Part shown: positions 10,101 to 20,229 of the stretch, piece by piece
Layout of the letters: the number at the start of each line of letters is the position of its first letter
Numbering within the stretch: position 1 is the stretch's first letter
DNA from: Vibrio neonatus
GTDB taxonomy: Bacteria; Pseudomonadota; Gammaproteobacteria; Enterobacterales; Vibrionaceae
NCBI RefSeq assembly: GCF_024346975.1
Contig: NZ_AP024885.1
Coordinates: 1,364,001 to 1,428,000 of the forward strand
Direction of reading: 5' to 3'
Length of the DNA stretch: 64,000 bases
Position numbers and translations under genes: made by a program
Notes under the pieces: generated by a model
Database searches by the model: none
The model's input: the letters and a program-made list of their open reading frames with translations, nothing else
Told to the model about the DNA's origin: nothing

Positions 10101-12104
10101 TTAATTTGCAGTGTCCGACAGCATGTCCACCATGATAGCGACTGACTCATCAAGATACACATCCGGCGCTTTATAGTCTTTTGGAATATCGTCTAAAGAC
10201 TTAAAGGTTTTTTCGCCAAGCGATTTTTGGCGAGTATTAATTCGCTGTAAACGCTCTTGGTCTCGTTTATCCGATTCTTGCTGACGTGTCTTCATGTTTA
10301 AAGACAGTTCATTAGAATCTTTCTCTTCTTTATAACGAGCGATGTCTTCTTTAATGAAACCAAACTCAATGTCTTTTTGCACACGTTGTTCATGTTGCGC
10401 AGTCAACTGCTTAACAAGAGCTGTGTCATCAGTCATTGTGTTGTATTTAGCCGGCTCAATACTGTCCCATGGCAACGCATTGTCTTCAACGCTCTCGCCC
10501 GTTTCAGCAGGATCAATCGGTGTTGGATATTGAATATCTGGGATCACACCTTTGTTTTGAGTACTGCCACCGTCAATTCGATAGAATTTCTGGATAGTGT
10601 ATTGCACATACCCTAATTCATTGTCGAACAAATCGTAGATATGATTTAACGAGCGGTGTTGCTGCACTGTACCTTTACCAAAGGAATTCTCACCAAGAAT
10701 GATCGCTCGGCCGTAATCTTGCATAGCAGCGGCAAAGATTTCAGAGGCAGATGCACTGTAGCGGTTAATCAGTACCGTCATCGGGCCGTCATAACTGATC
10801 AGATTATCGTTATCAGAATTCACATTAATGCGACCGTAACTGTCACGTACTTGCACCACTGGGCCACTAGTAATAAATAGGCCAGATAGCGCGGTTGCTT
10901 CGGTTAACGCACCGCCACCGTTGTTACGCAGATCAACAATGATGCCATCCACGTTTTTGGCTTTAAGCTCTGTAATCAGCTTATCGGTATCTTTAGATAA
11001 ACCAACATAGAAGCTAGGCACTTCAAGTACACCAAACTTTTTGCCGTCTTTTTCAATCACTTCAGATTTAACTGCGCGATCTTCTAAGCGAACTTTGTCA
11101 CGAACAATAGTGACTTCACGGCTTTTCGCATCTTTACCTTCAGGCAAAATCTGCAAAATGACTTTGGTGCCTTTTGGACCTTTGATCAGCTCAACGACGT
11201 CATCTAAACGCCAACCGATCACATCAACAATCTCTTTGCCTTCTTGACCTACGCCAATAATGCGATCGCCATCGTTCAACTCTTTACTTTTTGCAGCAGG
11301 TCCACCAGCGACAAGTGAGCGAATCACCGTATAGTCGTCGGTCATTTGCAACACAGCGCCAATCCCTTCTAAAGAAAGGTTCATTTCCGCTTGGAATGAG
11401 TCGGCATTACGAGGAGATAGATAACTAGTATGCGGGTCTACTTGGCGAGCGAAGGCGTTCATATACAGCTGAAAAACATCTTCACTGTGAGATTGAGAGA
11501 TTCGTTTCATGGCGTTGTTATAACGCTTAGTCAGTATCTCTTTGATCTCAGGCCATTTTTTATCTGTCAGAGCTAAGTTTAACGCATCGTATTTAACGCG
11601 CTTGCGCCACAGATCGTTAATTTCTTTTTCATCAACAGGCCAAGCTTCTTTGCTGCGGTCTAACTCTATCGATTCATCCACATCAAACTTAATTTCGTGG
11701 TCGAGTAAAGAAAGCGCGTAGCGATAACGTTCAAAGCGTTTACGCATTGCAATGTTATAAAGCTCAAAAGCAATGGTGTTATCACCAGCAACGAGTGCTT
11801 CATCAAGCTGAGTGCGCTCTGTTTTGAAACCGTCGACTTCTGATTGAGTAAAGAGATTGCGACTAAAATCTAGCATATTGAGATATCGATCAAATATCTC
11901 GGCTGAGAATTGGTCATCAAGCTTAAATTGCTTGTAGTGAGAACGAGTAAAACGAGAAGTGACTCGTTTTGCAGCCGTTTGGTGTTGAAGCTCTGGGGTG
12001 AGAACCGGTAAATCTTTTACCGATAGGTTTGCTTCAACAGCCTGTGCAGACGCAGCTAGCATAACGCTAGCTGCAATCAGCGTAATCTTTGAACGCATTT
12101 TCAT
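10101..12104 (-). CDS. prc: Tail-specific protease Prc/Tsp (S41 family)
   Basis: Periplasmic processing protease that degrades proteins with nonpolar C-termini and trims envelope enzymes. 667 residues, close to the E. coli length. A signal peptide (KITLIAASVMLAASAQAVEA) is followed by an N-terminal helical domain, a PDZ domain (about 240-330, DGDRIIGVGQEG) and the S41 protease. The Ser-Lys dyad is visible: Ser in YSASASEIFAAAMQDYG near residue 450, and Lys in SFGKGTVQQ 25 residues later. The C-terminal DUF3340-like helical region is present. The gene follows proQ by 18 bp, as in E. coli, so the two are probably co-transcribed. Confidence 0.97.
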   Translation of the reverse strand: MKMRSKITLIAASVMLAASAQAVEANLSVKDLPVLTPELQHQTAAKRVTSRFTRSHYKQFKLDDQFSAEIFDRYLNMLDFSRNLFTQSEVDGFKTERTQLDEALVAGDNTIAFELYNIAMRKRFERYRYALSLLDHEIKFDVDESIELDRSKEAWPVDEKEINDLWRKRVKYDALNLALTDKKWPEIKEILTKRYNNAMKRISQSHSEDVFQLYMNAFARQVDPHTSYLSPRNADSFQAEMNLSLEGIGAVLQMTDDYTVIRSLVAGGPAAKSKELNDGDRIIGVGQEGKEIVDVIGWRLDDVVELIKGPKGTKVILQILPEGKDAKSREVTIVRDKVRLEDRAVKSEVIEKDGKKFGVLEVPSFYVGLSKDTDKLITELKAKNVDGIIVDLRNNGGGALTEATALSGLFITSGPVVQVRDSYGRINVNSDNDNLISYDGPMTVLINRYSASASEIFAAAMQDYGRAIILGENSFGKGTVQQHRSLNHIYDLFDNELGYVQYTIQKFYRIDGGSTQNKGVIPDIQYPTPIDPAETGESVEDNALPWDSIEPAKYNTMTDDTALVKQLTAQHEQRVQKDIEFGFIKEDIARYKEEKDSNELSLNMKTRQQESDKRDQERLQRINTRQKSLGEKTFKSLDDIPKDYKAPDVYLDESVAIMVDMLSDTAN

Positions 12105-12122
12105 TCGCAGGATAAGCTCCTT

Positions 12123-12752
12123 TTAGGCGCGAAGATGCTCCGCCTTAACGACCATTTGTAGGCCATTATTGAGTTGCACTCGCACATCATCCTTGTTGAC
12201 TTCAACGATGGTCGCAGCCATGTTGCCTTTACCCATATTCACATTTACATTATTACCAACAGTGATTTCATCGCTGTTCAATGTACGTGTTTCAACTGGG
12301 GCTTTCTTAGCTTGCTCAACTCGTGGTTTAGGTTTACGAGCTGGTGCGGCTTTTTTAGCTTGAGCACGTTTTGCTTTTTGCTCTTCACGAGCTTTATCAG
12401 CTTGCTCTTTTCTGCGAGCTGCTACGCGAGCTTTGCTTTCAGCAAGAGCTTGTTGCGCATGATCCACATGTTCTTGTTCTAGTACGCCACAGTCGTTGCC
12501 ATCTAGGTCAACACGTACCGCACCAGTTTTGACGCCATGAAGGTAACGCCAAGAAGAAGTGTATTGTCTTAGCGCTGCTCTAAGTTGAGTCTTGCTCACT
12601 TTCGCATCTTCACTTAAACGTTCTGCTAAATCTTGAAAAATACCAATTTTCAGAGGTTTAGCTTCGCCTTCTAAAGTAAAGCACTTAGGGAAGCATTCAG
12701 CAATGTACGCAATCACTTCTTTGCTGGTTTTTAATTTTTCGGTGTTTTCCAT
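12123..12752 (-). CDS. proQ: RNA chaperone ProQ
   Basis: Global sRNA- and mRNA-binding protein of the FinO/ProQ family, cytoplasmic. The N-terminal FinO-like domain (about residues 1-120) contains [19 protein letters not shown] and the [20 protein letters not shown] region that forms the RNA-binding face. It is followed by a Lys/Ala/Arg-rich disordered linker (about 120-155) and a small Tudor-like C-terminal domain ([20 protein letters not shown]). 209 residues, as expected. It lies immediately upstream of prc in the conserved proQ-prc order. Confidence 0.97.
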   Translation of the reverse strand: MENTEKLKTSKEVIAYIAECFPKCFTLEGEAKPLKIGIFQDLAERLSEDAKVSKTQLRAALRQYTSSWRYLHGVKTGAVRVDLDGNDCGVLEQEHVDHAQQALAESKARVAARRKEQADKAREEQKAKRAQAKKAAPARKPKPRVEQAKKAPVETRTLNSDEITVGNNVNVNMGKGNMAATIVEVNKDDVRVQLNNGLQMVVKAEHLRA

Positions 12753-12855
12753 GCGGGTTCCTGATTAAACGCGACTTTGTGCGCGAGATTCTCAATAATA
12801 TTCTGCGCTATTATAAAGAGATGCCAAGTAAAAACCACACCCGAGTGTTATTTTA

Positions 12856-13326
12856 CTAAGAGTTAATTGCTTTATTGAGCAATTTTTCGACCATATCCAT
12901 CAATAAAACTAGCCCTTGCTCATCAATTTCACTAAATCGACCGTGTTTAGGGCTGTCGATGTCTAATACGCCATACACCTCACCATTGATTGAAAACGGA
13001 ATAACAATCTCGGAATTACTGGCTGCATCACAGGCAATATGACCTTCAAATGCGTGTACATCTTCAATGCGCTGTACTGTATTGGTTGCAGCTGCGGTGC
13101 CACATACCCCTTTACCCCAATTAATTCGAATGCAGGCTGGGTTGCCTTGGAATGGGCCTAAAACCAACTGATCGTTTTCTTTAAGATAAAAGCCTACCCA
13201 ATTAATATCGGACAATTCCATATTAAGTACAGCGCTGATGTTCGCAAGATTCGCAATTATATTTGTTTCATCGCCAATTAACGCTTCAACCTGTTGTATA
13301 ACCCTTTGGTAGTCTTTAATATTCAC
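12856..13326 (-). CDS. msrC: Free methionine-(R)-sulfoxide reductase (GAF domain)
   Basis: Reduces free Met-R-sulfoxide, with thioredoxin-type reductants recycling the enzyme. It is a single GAF domain of 156 residues. The catalytic Cys set is visible: Cys in NPACIRINWGKG, Cys in GVCGTAAA and Cys in HIACDAAS, the latter in the loop over the active site; the C-terminal half contains GEVYGVLDIDSP, a family signature. It lies upstream of proQ on the same strand, about 100 bp away, and divergent from letA, the same order as E. coli yebR. Intact. Confidence 0.93.
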   Translation of the reverse strand: MNIKDYQRVIQQVEALIGDETNIIANLANISAVLNMELSDINWVGFYLKENDQLVLGPFQGNPACIRINWGKGVCGTAAATNTVQRIEDVHAFEGHIACDAASNSEIVIPFSINGEVYGVLDIDSPKHGRFSEIDEQGLVLLMDMVEKLLNKAINS

Positions 13327-13485
13327 TTAATCACCTATTTTGAAATTGTAACCAAACCTTTGTATACGCTTCTCTGTTGAATTCAAAGTTCGATATTGCG
13401 TATATACTGCAAACTGTAACTCATAAATCGTTGAATCTAAACTGACTATGACAATAAACATTCAAAGTAAGTTACTAAAATCGCA

Positions 13486-14862
13486 ATGAGCTCTTCTAAG
13501 CATTCACCGCTAAGCCAGGATGAACACTATTCAAGTTCGCAGCTAAGAGTTTGCCAAGGTTGTGGCATCACGGTAGCGGCGCCCCCGATTGCGGATAATC
13601 AAAATGCCTATTGTCCACGTTGCGATACGCAACTTTATCGTGGGCACCGTCACACCTGCTCGGGAGATGTGGCACTCGCCATTGTCGGCTTAATGCTATT
13701 TATTCCCGTGGTTTTCTTCCCATTCTTATCAATACGTTTATTCGGTGAGCACATTGACGCCACCTTATTACAAGGTGTGGTACTGCTAGTAGATGAAGGG
13801 TTTACCTTTGTTGGCTTATTAGTGCTGTTTTGTAGCTTTTTAGTACCCATAACGCTGTGCGTGAGCGTTATCACCGCCAATCTTGCCCTCAAATGGCAAC
13901 ATTATTCGTTAATGCGCTGGAGCATGTTCGGGGTTTATCATTTAAAACACTGGATGATGATTGATGTTTATATCGTCAGTATTGCTATTTGCTGCTTTAA
14001 ACTCACCGATTATAGCGACCTTATCTTTGGCTTATCGCTACCGGTTTTAGGTGTGTTACAACTGGTGTGTCTTGCCATAGTGATACGGGTGAGCCCACGA
14101 AAGTATTGGCAAAGCTTTGATCAGACCTTAGCGGTTGAGCGCCCTAGTCTGCCAAAACTGCAAATGGGTCAGATAAACCGCCATTTGCAAGATTGCCCGC
14201 AGTGTCACCTAGTACAGCAAACATCACAAGCACAACAAACGAGCCAACGCTGTATTCGCTGTCATCAACCCATTACCTTTAATGAAAGTCAATCGCTACA
14301 GGCGACTTGGGCATTTCTTATTGTGGCTACCATCGCCTTAATCCCAGCTAACGTGGTGCCTATTTCGATACTTTTTGCCAATGGCGCAAGAATCGAGGAC
14401 ACCATTTTTTCTGGCGTCATTTCACTGATTAACAACGACATGCTGGTGATTGCCATCATAATTTTCGTCGCCAGTATCGTAGTGCCCGTGGCTAAGATAT
14501 TGGGAATTTTATATTTACTTTTATGTATCCATTTCAAACGCACTGTTTTTCATCGACAACGTATGATGCTGTTTTACATCGTTAAATGGATAGGAAAATG
14601 GTCAATGGTCGACCTTTTTGTGATGTCTATTATGCTTACACTAGTGGATCGCGGACAAATATTGAACTTTACCCCAGGTTATGGCGCAGTAGCCTTTGGT
14701 GTTGTCGTCATCTTTACCATGCTAGCAACCGATGCATTAAATCCAAAATTGATATGGAAAAACCATAACGTTACAAACCTTGGCGATAAAAGCCCTAGCG
14801 ATAAAAAAACTAGCGATAGCCACTCAACTCAATCTAATTCAACTGGTGATACTTTTTCATGA
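13486..14862 (+). CDS. letA: LetA (YebS/PqiA family) inner-membrane protein of the lipid-transport pair
   Basis: Inner-membrane partner of the MCE protein LetB, in a system that moves lipids between the envelope membranes. 458 residues in two similar halves. Each half starts with a zinc-ribbon: CQGCG and CPRC in the first, CPQC and CIRC in the second. Each ribbon is followed by four predicted membrane segments (for example ALAIVGLMLFIPVVFFPFL and MLVIAIIIFVASIVVPVAKI). It overlaps letB by four bases (ATGA), which implies coupled translation. The C-terminal tail is Ser/Thr/Lys-rich and probably disordered. It could be called pqiA, but the seven-MCE partner and the rsmF neighbour match yebS-yebT of E. 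coli. Confidence 0.92.
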   Translation: MSSSKHSPLSQDEHYSSSQLRVCQGCGITVAAPPIADNQNAYCPRCDTQLYRGHRHTCSGDVALAIVGLMLFIPVVFFPFLSIRLFGEHIDATLLQGVVLLVDEGFTFVGLLVLFCSFLVPITLCVSVITANLALKWQHYSLMRWSMFGVYHLKHWMMIDVYIVSIAICCFKLTDYSDLIFGLSLPVLGVLQLVCLAIVIRVSPRKYWQSFDQTLAVERPSLPKLQMGQINRHLQDCPQCHLVQQTSQAQQTSQRCIRCHQPITFNESQSLQATWAFLIVATIALIPANVVPISILFANGARIEDTIFSGVISLINNDMLVIAIIIFVASIVVPVAKILGILYLLLCIHFKRTVFHRQRMMLFYIVKWIGKWSMVDLFVMSIMLTLVDRGQILNFTPGYGAVAFGVVVIFTMLATDALNPKLIWKNHNVTNLGDKSPSDKKTSDSHSTQSNSTGDTFS

Positions 14863-17504
14863 CCGAGCCAACCCACTCTTCGTTGCCGTCTCCTAAAGTT
14901 AAGCGTTCAACGGGACTCTCACCGCTTTGGGCGCTGCCCATCATTGCCTTACTATTGGGCGGATGGCTAATGTACAAAAGCATTAGCGAATCAGGGCAAC
15001 ATATCCGTATTCACTTTTCTAACGCGCAAGGCTTAATTGCCGGACGCACCACACTGCGCTTCCAAGGCTTAGAAGTGGGCATGGTCAGAAAACTGGAATT
15101 AGCGCCAAATTTGGACGGCATTTATGTTGATGCCGAGCTCTACCCCAATGCTAAGCAACTGTTAGGTGAAGACACCAAGTTTTGGCTAGTAAAACCTACT
15201 GCTAGTCTTTCCGGTGTTTCCGGGTTAGATGCGTTAGTTTCGGGCAATTATATCGCTATACAAAGCGCCACCACTGGATTTAATAAAGTGCCGCTCTCTT
15301 ACAACGCTCTGCCAAAAGCGCCACAAGATTTACACAGCGGCAATATAGAAGGTTTGCGACTGACTTTACGCAGTAAAGATTTAGGCTCGGTCAATGTCGG
15401 TTCAAAAATCTTATTTAGAAAAATCCCAATTGGTGAGATCTACAGTTTTAACCTTGATCAAGAAGGCAAGTCTGTCATTTTACGTGCGCTGATTGATGAA
15501 GAGTATGAACACATAATTACCAGCGAAAGCCGCTTTTGGAATGTCTCTGGCATTAATGCCAAAGTGGGTTTTGATGGCGTTGATGTTAGCGTCGAGAGTT
15601 TAGCTGCCCTTATTGGCGGAGGCATAGCGGTCGATTCTCCTGCTCGCGGACACAAAGTGGATTCGGATACTGAATTTAGACTCTATCCAGATCTTGCCAC
15701 CGCAGGACGAGGTATTCCTATCTCAATCACTCTACCCGATGACAACAATATCAACCCGTCAGGTGCGCCGTTGATTTATCGCGGCATTGAAATTGGTCAA
15801 ATCACTAACATCAGATTAAGCAAAGACCGCGCCGATATCGTAGCGCAAGCCACTATAGAGCCGGCCTATCACGATCTTTTAAATTCCGGCTCACAGTTTT
15901 TGTTAGAAGAAGCCTCCCTTTCCCTTAGCGGCATCGACAACCTAGGCAACTTTGTCACCGGCAACTTTCTCACCCTGTTACCCGGTGAAGGTGAAGCCTC
16001 TCGCTCTTTTAAAGCCGTTAAACAAGATGAATTGAACGTGCAAGACAGCAGTAATGTAGCGCTGTCTTTAATGGCAAAACACAGTTTCGGTCTCAATAGT
16101 GGCTCTGCCGTGCTATACCGAGGCATTCAAGTGGGGCACGTTACGTCGTCACAACTGCAAAAGGAAGGCGTTAAAATTAATGTCCTAATTGAAGCCAAAT
16201 ATCGAGATTTGATTCGATCTAAAAACCGATTTTACTTTTCAAGTGGCGTTTCAGCGAGTTTGGACGCAGGCGCGTTAAATGTGGATATTCCACCTATCCA
16301 ACACTTACTAGCTGGCAGTATTAGCTTTATTCAAGATGGCAAGCCATCAATTAATTCTAGCTACGCCCTGTATGACAATGAATCGTTAGCCCAGTTGGCA
16401 CTTGATAGCGCATCGGGTCATCAAATCCTATCCCTTATTTCAAGTGAACTGCCTTCGGTTAACGTTGGAAGCCCAGTGTTCTATCGCAACTTGGTTGTTG
16501 GGCAAGTGCTCGATTATGAACTTGGACATTCGGGCATGGAAGTATCGATTAAACTGGATAGCCAATATCGGCATTTAATTAAAGCCGATACCGTATTTTG
16601 GAACCATTCAGGGGTTGATATAAAAGCAGGGTTAACCGGAGTCTCAGTAAAAGCCGCGCCATTAACACGACTAATACAAGGCGGCATCGCCTTTGATAGC
16701 ATCGCGGGCGTAGAAAATAAACTCAGTCATCACTACAAACTCTACCCTGATCAGGATGCAGCGCGTCACTTCGGTAAAATCATTCGCCTAAACGCCACTG
16801 AAAACTCATCCATCACTACAGGCAGTAAAATCAAATATCAAGGCGTCGATGTGGGTGAAGTGACCGTGGTTTCACCTCTTTTTGAGAAACAAGGCGTGGA
16901 AGTGCTGGCCCGTATTTACCCAAAATATGTGGATAAAGTGGCGGTTAAAGGCTCTACCTTTTGGGTAGTGAGCCCGGAAGTGAGCTTGTCTGGGGTGAAG
17001 AATTTAGCCAGCGCTTTAATACCAAGTATCGAAGTGAACCCTGCCCGCAACAAACAGCGACAAGACAACTTTACCCTCTATCAGCAAAAACCCGGTAAAC
17101 AAACGGTTCGTTTTTATCTACAAAGTAAAGTCAAAGGCTCTATTGCGCCAAACACTCCGATTTTATATCGCGAAATTCCAGTGGGATTGGTCAGTGATGT
17201 TCGCCTTGGCGATTTGGCCGACCGGGTGATCATCAGCATAGATATTGATAAAGATTATGCGTATTTGATTCGAGAAAACTCACTATTTTGGAATGTCTCA
17301 GGTTTAGATATTTCTGTCGGGCTTAGCGGCGCAAAAGTAAAAGCAGGTACGGTAGAAAGCTTATTAAAAGGCGGCATTGCATTTTCGACTCCCGAAGCCT
17401 CGTCTTTGTCGGCTATTGCCAAGCCTGAACGCTCATTTTATCTATACGCAACCGCAGAGCCTGAATGGTTAGAATGGCGCACTGTCATTCCTAAACCGCA
17501 CTAG
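14859..17504 (+). CDS. letB: LetB (YebT), seven-MCE-domain periplasmic tunnel protein
   Basis: Forms the periplasm-spanning tube for lipid transport together with LetA. 881 residues, against 877 in E. coli LetB. One N-terminal membrane anchor (about residues 23-41, LWALPIIALLLGGWLMY) is followed by seven MCE repeats; each ends in a recognisable hydrophobic pore-lining motif, for example ALVSGNYIAI, ALIGGGIAVD, NFVTGNFLTL, HLLAGSISFI, RLIQGGIAFD, ALIPSIEV and SLLKGGIAFS. This count separates it from three-domain PqiB. The gene starts inside the last codons of letA and ends just before a hairpin. Confidence 0.93.
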   Translation: MTEPTHSSLPSPKVKRSTGLSPLWALPIIALLLGGWLMYKSISESGQHIRIHFSNAQGLIAGRTTLRFQGLEVGMVRKLELAPNLDGIYVDAELYPNAKQLLGEDTKFWLVKPTASLSGVSGLDALVSGNYIAIQSATTGFNKVPLSYNALPKAPQDLHSGNIEGLRLTLRSKDLGSVNVGSKILFRKIPIGEIYSFNLDQEGKSVILRALIDEEYEHIITSESRFWNVSGINAKVGFDGVDVSVESLAALIGGGIAVDSPARGHKVDSDTEFRLYPDLATAGRGIPISITLPDDNNINPSGAPLIYRGIEIGQITNIRLSKDRADIVAQATIEPAYHDLLNSGSQFLLEEASLSLSGIDNLGNFVTGNFLTLLPGEGEASRSFKAVKQDELNVQDSSNVALSLMAKHSFGLNSGSAVLYRGIQVGHVTSSQLQKEGVKINVLIEAKYRDLIRSKNRFYFSSGVSASLDAGALNVDIPPIQHLLAGSISFIQDGKPSINSSYALYDNESLAQLALDSASGHQILSLISSELPSVNVGSPVFYRNLVVGQVLDYELGHSGMEVSIKLDSQYRHLIKADTVFWNHSGVDIKAGLTGVSVKAAPLTRLIQGGIAFDSIAGVENKLSHHYKLYPDQDAARHFGKIIRLNATENSSITTGSKIKYQGVDVGEVTVVSPLFEKQGVEVLARIYPKYVDKVAVKGSTFWVVSPEVSLSGVKNLASALIPSIEVNPARNKQRQDNFTLYQQKPGKQTVRFYLQSKVKGSIAPNTPILYREIPVGLVSDVRLGDLADRVIISIDIDKDYAYLIRENSLFWNVSGLDISVGLSGAKVKAGTVESLLKGGIAFSTPEASSLSAIAKPERSFYLYATAEPEWLEWRTVIPKPH

Positions 17505-17537
17505 CACTGGATTGACTGCGCTCAACTCAAGCAATAT

Positions 17538-17570
17538 AAAGCGTTAAAGGCCACTCTTTAACGCTTTCAT
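17538..17570 (+). terminator. Possible terminator after letB
   Basis: A perfect 12-bp stem (AAAGCGTTAAAG at 17538-17549, CTTTAACGCTTT at 17556-17567) with a 6-nt loop. The T tract is short (TTTCAT), so it may only attenuate read-through into rsmF. Confidence 0.6.
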
Positions 17571-17627
17571 CCCACCGTCAGCATTGCTACACTTCCCTTG
17601 CTCGCTCCCCTCAACAGGAATTCCACC

Positions 17628-19058
17628 TTGCATCAGAACGTATATATCCCAGATGAGTTTATTGAACTTATCGCGCAACAAATGCCTAGTCACCTTAAGT
17701 TAGACGAACTGCTTGAGGCTTGCAGACGCCCTTTAAAGCGCAGTATTCGAGTGAATACCTTAAAAATATCGGTTGAAGAATTTACACAACAAGCCACTGA
17801 AATGGGTTGGACACTGACACCGGTTCCTTGGTGTGCTGAGGGTTTTTGGTTAGATGATGTGGATGAGTCTTGCACCTCATTGGGTAACACCAGTCAGCAT
17901 CTTGCTGGGTTATTTTACATTCAAGAAGCCAGTTCAATGATGCCTGTTACCGCCTTATTTGAGCAACTTGACGTCAACGATGAATTTCGCGTACTAGATA
18001 TGGCGGCCGCTCCTGGTTCGAAAACCACACAAATTGCTAGCCATATTGGCAAAGATGGCTTAGTGATTGCCAACGAGTTTTCCGCTAGCCGAGTAAAGAT
18101 TTTATTTGGAAACCTGATGCGTTGCGGCGTCGGCAACATGGCGATGACCAACTTTGATGCTCGCGTGTTTGGCTCTTGGCTTCCAGAAACCTTTGATGCA
18201 ATTTTACTGGATGCTCCGTGCTCAGGCGAAGGCTCATTAAGAAAAGACGCAGATGCAATGAAAAACTGGAGTATATCCTCGGTTGAAGAAATTGCCAGCA
18301 CCCAAAAAGATCTGATAGAAAGTGCCTTTCACGCGCTAAAACCTAACGGAACCTTGGTCTATTCAACTTGTACTTTAAACCTGCAAGAAAACCAACAAGT
18401 GGTGCAACATTTATTAGACACCTTTGCCGATTGCATTGAAGTAGAGCCATTACAACAGTTATTTGATGAAGCTGAGCGCTCTGCTACTGAAGAGGGTTAT
18501 CTGCACGTTTACCCGCAAGTTTATGATTGCGAAGGCTTCTTTATCGCCCGATTTAAAAAGACAGCTTCAGTGACTGCGCCTGCCGTTAAAAAACGCTTGG
18601 GTAAGTTTCCTTTCCAATTGTTATCAACAAAAGAATGTGACGCCGTAACCAAATCGTTATCCACCACACTAGGCATTACTATCCCAGCCAGTTTTTCACT
18701 TTGGCAACGTGATAACGAAGTGTGGCTATTTCCAAAATTAATTGAACCCTTGTTAGGTCAAATGCGTTTTCAACGTATTGGCATTAAACTTGCCGAAGCA
18801 CATAAGAAAGGCTATCGCTGGCAACATCAAGGCGTAGTCGCCATGAGTGAGCACAACGAAACAAACGCTATCGATTTAACGTTGGAAGAAGCACGTGAAT
18901 GGTATATGGGTCGAGACATTCGTCCATTACAAAGCGGTGGCAAAGGCGAAATCTTAGTGCGTTATGACAATGTCACGATAGGTTTAGGCAAATGGGTTGG
19001 CAATAGAGTTAAAAATGGATTACCACGAGAAATGGTAAGAGATAATAATCTTTTCTAA
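17628..19058 (+). CDS. rsmF: 16S rRNA (cytosine-1407-C5)-methyltransferase RsmF
   Basis: Adds the m5C1407 mark in the decoding region of 16S rRNA using S-adenosylmethionine. About 476 residues. SAM-binding MAAAPGSKTTQ, the DAPCSGEG motif with one catalytic Cys and the YSTCTL motif with the other are all present, followed by the C-terminal RNA-binding region. The chosen start is TTG at 17628 (then HQNVYIPDEF), which lines up with the E. coli N-terminus and has AGGA seven bases upstream. An in-frame TTG at 17598 would add ten residues with no good ribosome site. A non-ATG start is therefore likely. Same position relative to letB as yebU in E. coli. Confidence 0.93.
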   Translation: MHQNVYIPDEFIELIAQQMPSHLKLDELLEACRRPLKRSIRVNTLKISVEEFTQQATEMGWTLTPVPWCAEGFWLDDVDESCTSLGNTSQHLAGLFYIQEASSMMPVTALFEQLDVNDEFRVLDMAAAPGSKTTQIASHIGKDGLVIANEFSASRVKILFGNLMRCGVGNMAMTNFDARVFGSWLPETFDAILLDAPCSGEGSLRKDADAMKNWSISSVEEIASTQKDLIESAFHALKPNGTLVYSTCTLNLQENQQVVQHLLDTFADCIEVEPLQQLFDEAERSATEEGYLHVYPQVYDCEGFFIARFKKTASVTAPAVKKRLGKFPFQLLSTKECDAVTKSLSTTLGITIPASFSLWQRDNEVWLFPKLIEPLLGQMRFQRIGIKLAEAHKKGYRWQHQGVVAMSEHNETNAIDLTLEEAREWYMGRDIRPLQSGGKGEILVRYDNVTIGLGKWVGNRVKNGLPREMVRDNNLF

Positions 19059-19181
19059 TTCAAACAGATGCTATCTATTAATACCGAGTGCGGCTTTGCG
19101 TTATGGCAAGACGCGCTCGGTGTACTAAACTTAGTGGAATAACGCGATTAGCGCAGGCTCTAAAGAAGAGCCATTCCCCTA

Positions 19182-19214
19182 AGCCTAGGTGAGGATAACC
19201 TAGGCTATTTTTTT
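19182..19214 (+). terminator. Rho-independent terminator of rsmF
   Basis: AGCCTAGGT (19182-19190) pairs with ACCTAGGCT (19198-19206) and is followed by seven T. It lies about 120 bp after rsmF, on the strand convergent with the next gene. Confidence 0.85.
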
Positions 19215-19231
19215 GCTTTTAATAAACACGC

Positions 19232-20068
19232 TTATTTAACGCGGTGAATACCGTCAGCTTCAATGGTGATATGCCCTGCTTTGTACAGACCACCAATGGT
19301 TTTCTTAAACGTGCCTTTACTGGTGCGGAACACTTTAAAGATAGCGTCAGGTGTCGACTTATCATTTAGCGGCAAGAAACCGTCTTTCTTATCCAGCAGG
19401 TCTAAAATCTTCTCACTAAGATCATCCATCTTAGCCACGCCAATCTTTTGTAGTGATAAATCAATTTTACCGTCTTCACGCACTTGTTTGATGTAACCTT
19501 TTAGGCGCTTACCAATAAACAGCTTACCAATCACATCAGAGCTAAAGATCATGCCCCAATGCTCACCGTTAATAATCGCTTTGTAACCTAAGTCACTTCG
19601 CTCGGCGATAAGCAGTTCAACTTGTTGATTAGATTTATAATGTTGCGGCGTCTTATCTAACCATTTGTTGAACTTAGTGGTACCTACGATACGGCCACTG
19701 GCATTGTCCGTGTAAACGTACACTAAGATAGTTTGGCCTTCATTGAAACGGGCACGCTGTTCGCTGTAAGGGATCAATAGATCTTTTTTCTCAATTCCCC
19801 AGTTTACGAATGCGCCAGTGCTGTTGATGCTAGTGATTTCCATCAAACCCCACTCGCCCACTTGTGCAATTGGTTTTTCGCGGGTAGCGCACAATGCGTT
19901 ATCTGAATCAAAGTACAGGAATACGTTAATAGATTGACCAACTTCAGGCTCGTCACTGAGTTGTTTTTTAGGAAGTAGCACACTCCCATAATCAAATGCG
20001 TCTAGAAAAACGCCAAAATCAGTGATTTGGGTAATTGTAAGTGCGTTAAGTTGGCCAATTTTTATCAT
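19232..20068 (-). CDS. S1-domain RNA-binding protein, CvfB/YitL family
   Basis: 278 residues. It begins with a short S1-like domain (IGQLNALTITQITDFGVFLD) and has two further S1-type units (EWGLMEITSINSTGAFVNWG and a segment ending in IKQVREDGKIDLSLQ). A C-terminal winged-helix-like part follows (TPDAIFKVFRTSKGTFKKTI), as in the CvfB family, known for RNA binding in Gram-positives. Its role in Vibrio is not established. It is monocistronic and convergent with rsmF. Some pipelines mislabel such proteins as GntR regulators because of the winged helix. Confidence 0.85.
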   Translation of the reverse strand: MIKIGQLNALTITQITDFGVFLDAFDYGSVLLPKKQLSDEPEVGQSINVFLYFDSDNALCATREKPIAQVGEWGLMEITSINSTGAFVNWGIEKKDLLIPYSEQRARFNEGQTILVYVYTDNASGRIVGTTKFNKWLDKTPQHYKSNQQVELLIAERSDLGYKAIINGEHWGMIFSSDVIGKLFIGKRLKGYIKQVREDGKIDLSLQKIGVAKMDDLSEKILDLLDKKDGFLPLNDKSTPDAIFKVFRTSKGTFKKTIGGLYKAGHITIEADGIHRVK

Positions 20069-20229
20069 TTTTTTACTCGTATTAGTCGATATCGCGACGA
20101 TTGTATTGCCTTAGTTACACAATACAAAGCCTTTTCTGGACTTTATTGATAGAACGTAGCTAACACTATGGGCAATGATTTGCTCACACAAATCATTGAC
20201 ACATGTTAAACCCGTTCGACGCTCAGTAA

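Noticed and set aside
17598..17627. Upstream TTG start for rsmF
   Set aside because: It adds ten residues not in the E. coli protein and has no good ribosome site.
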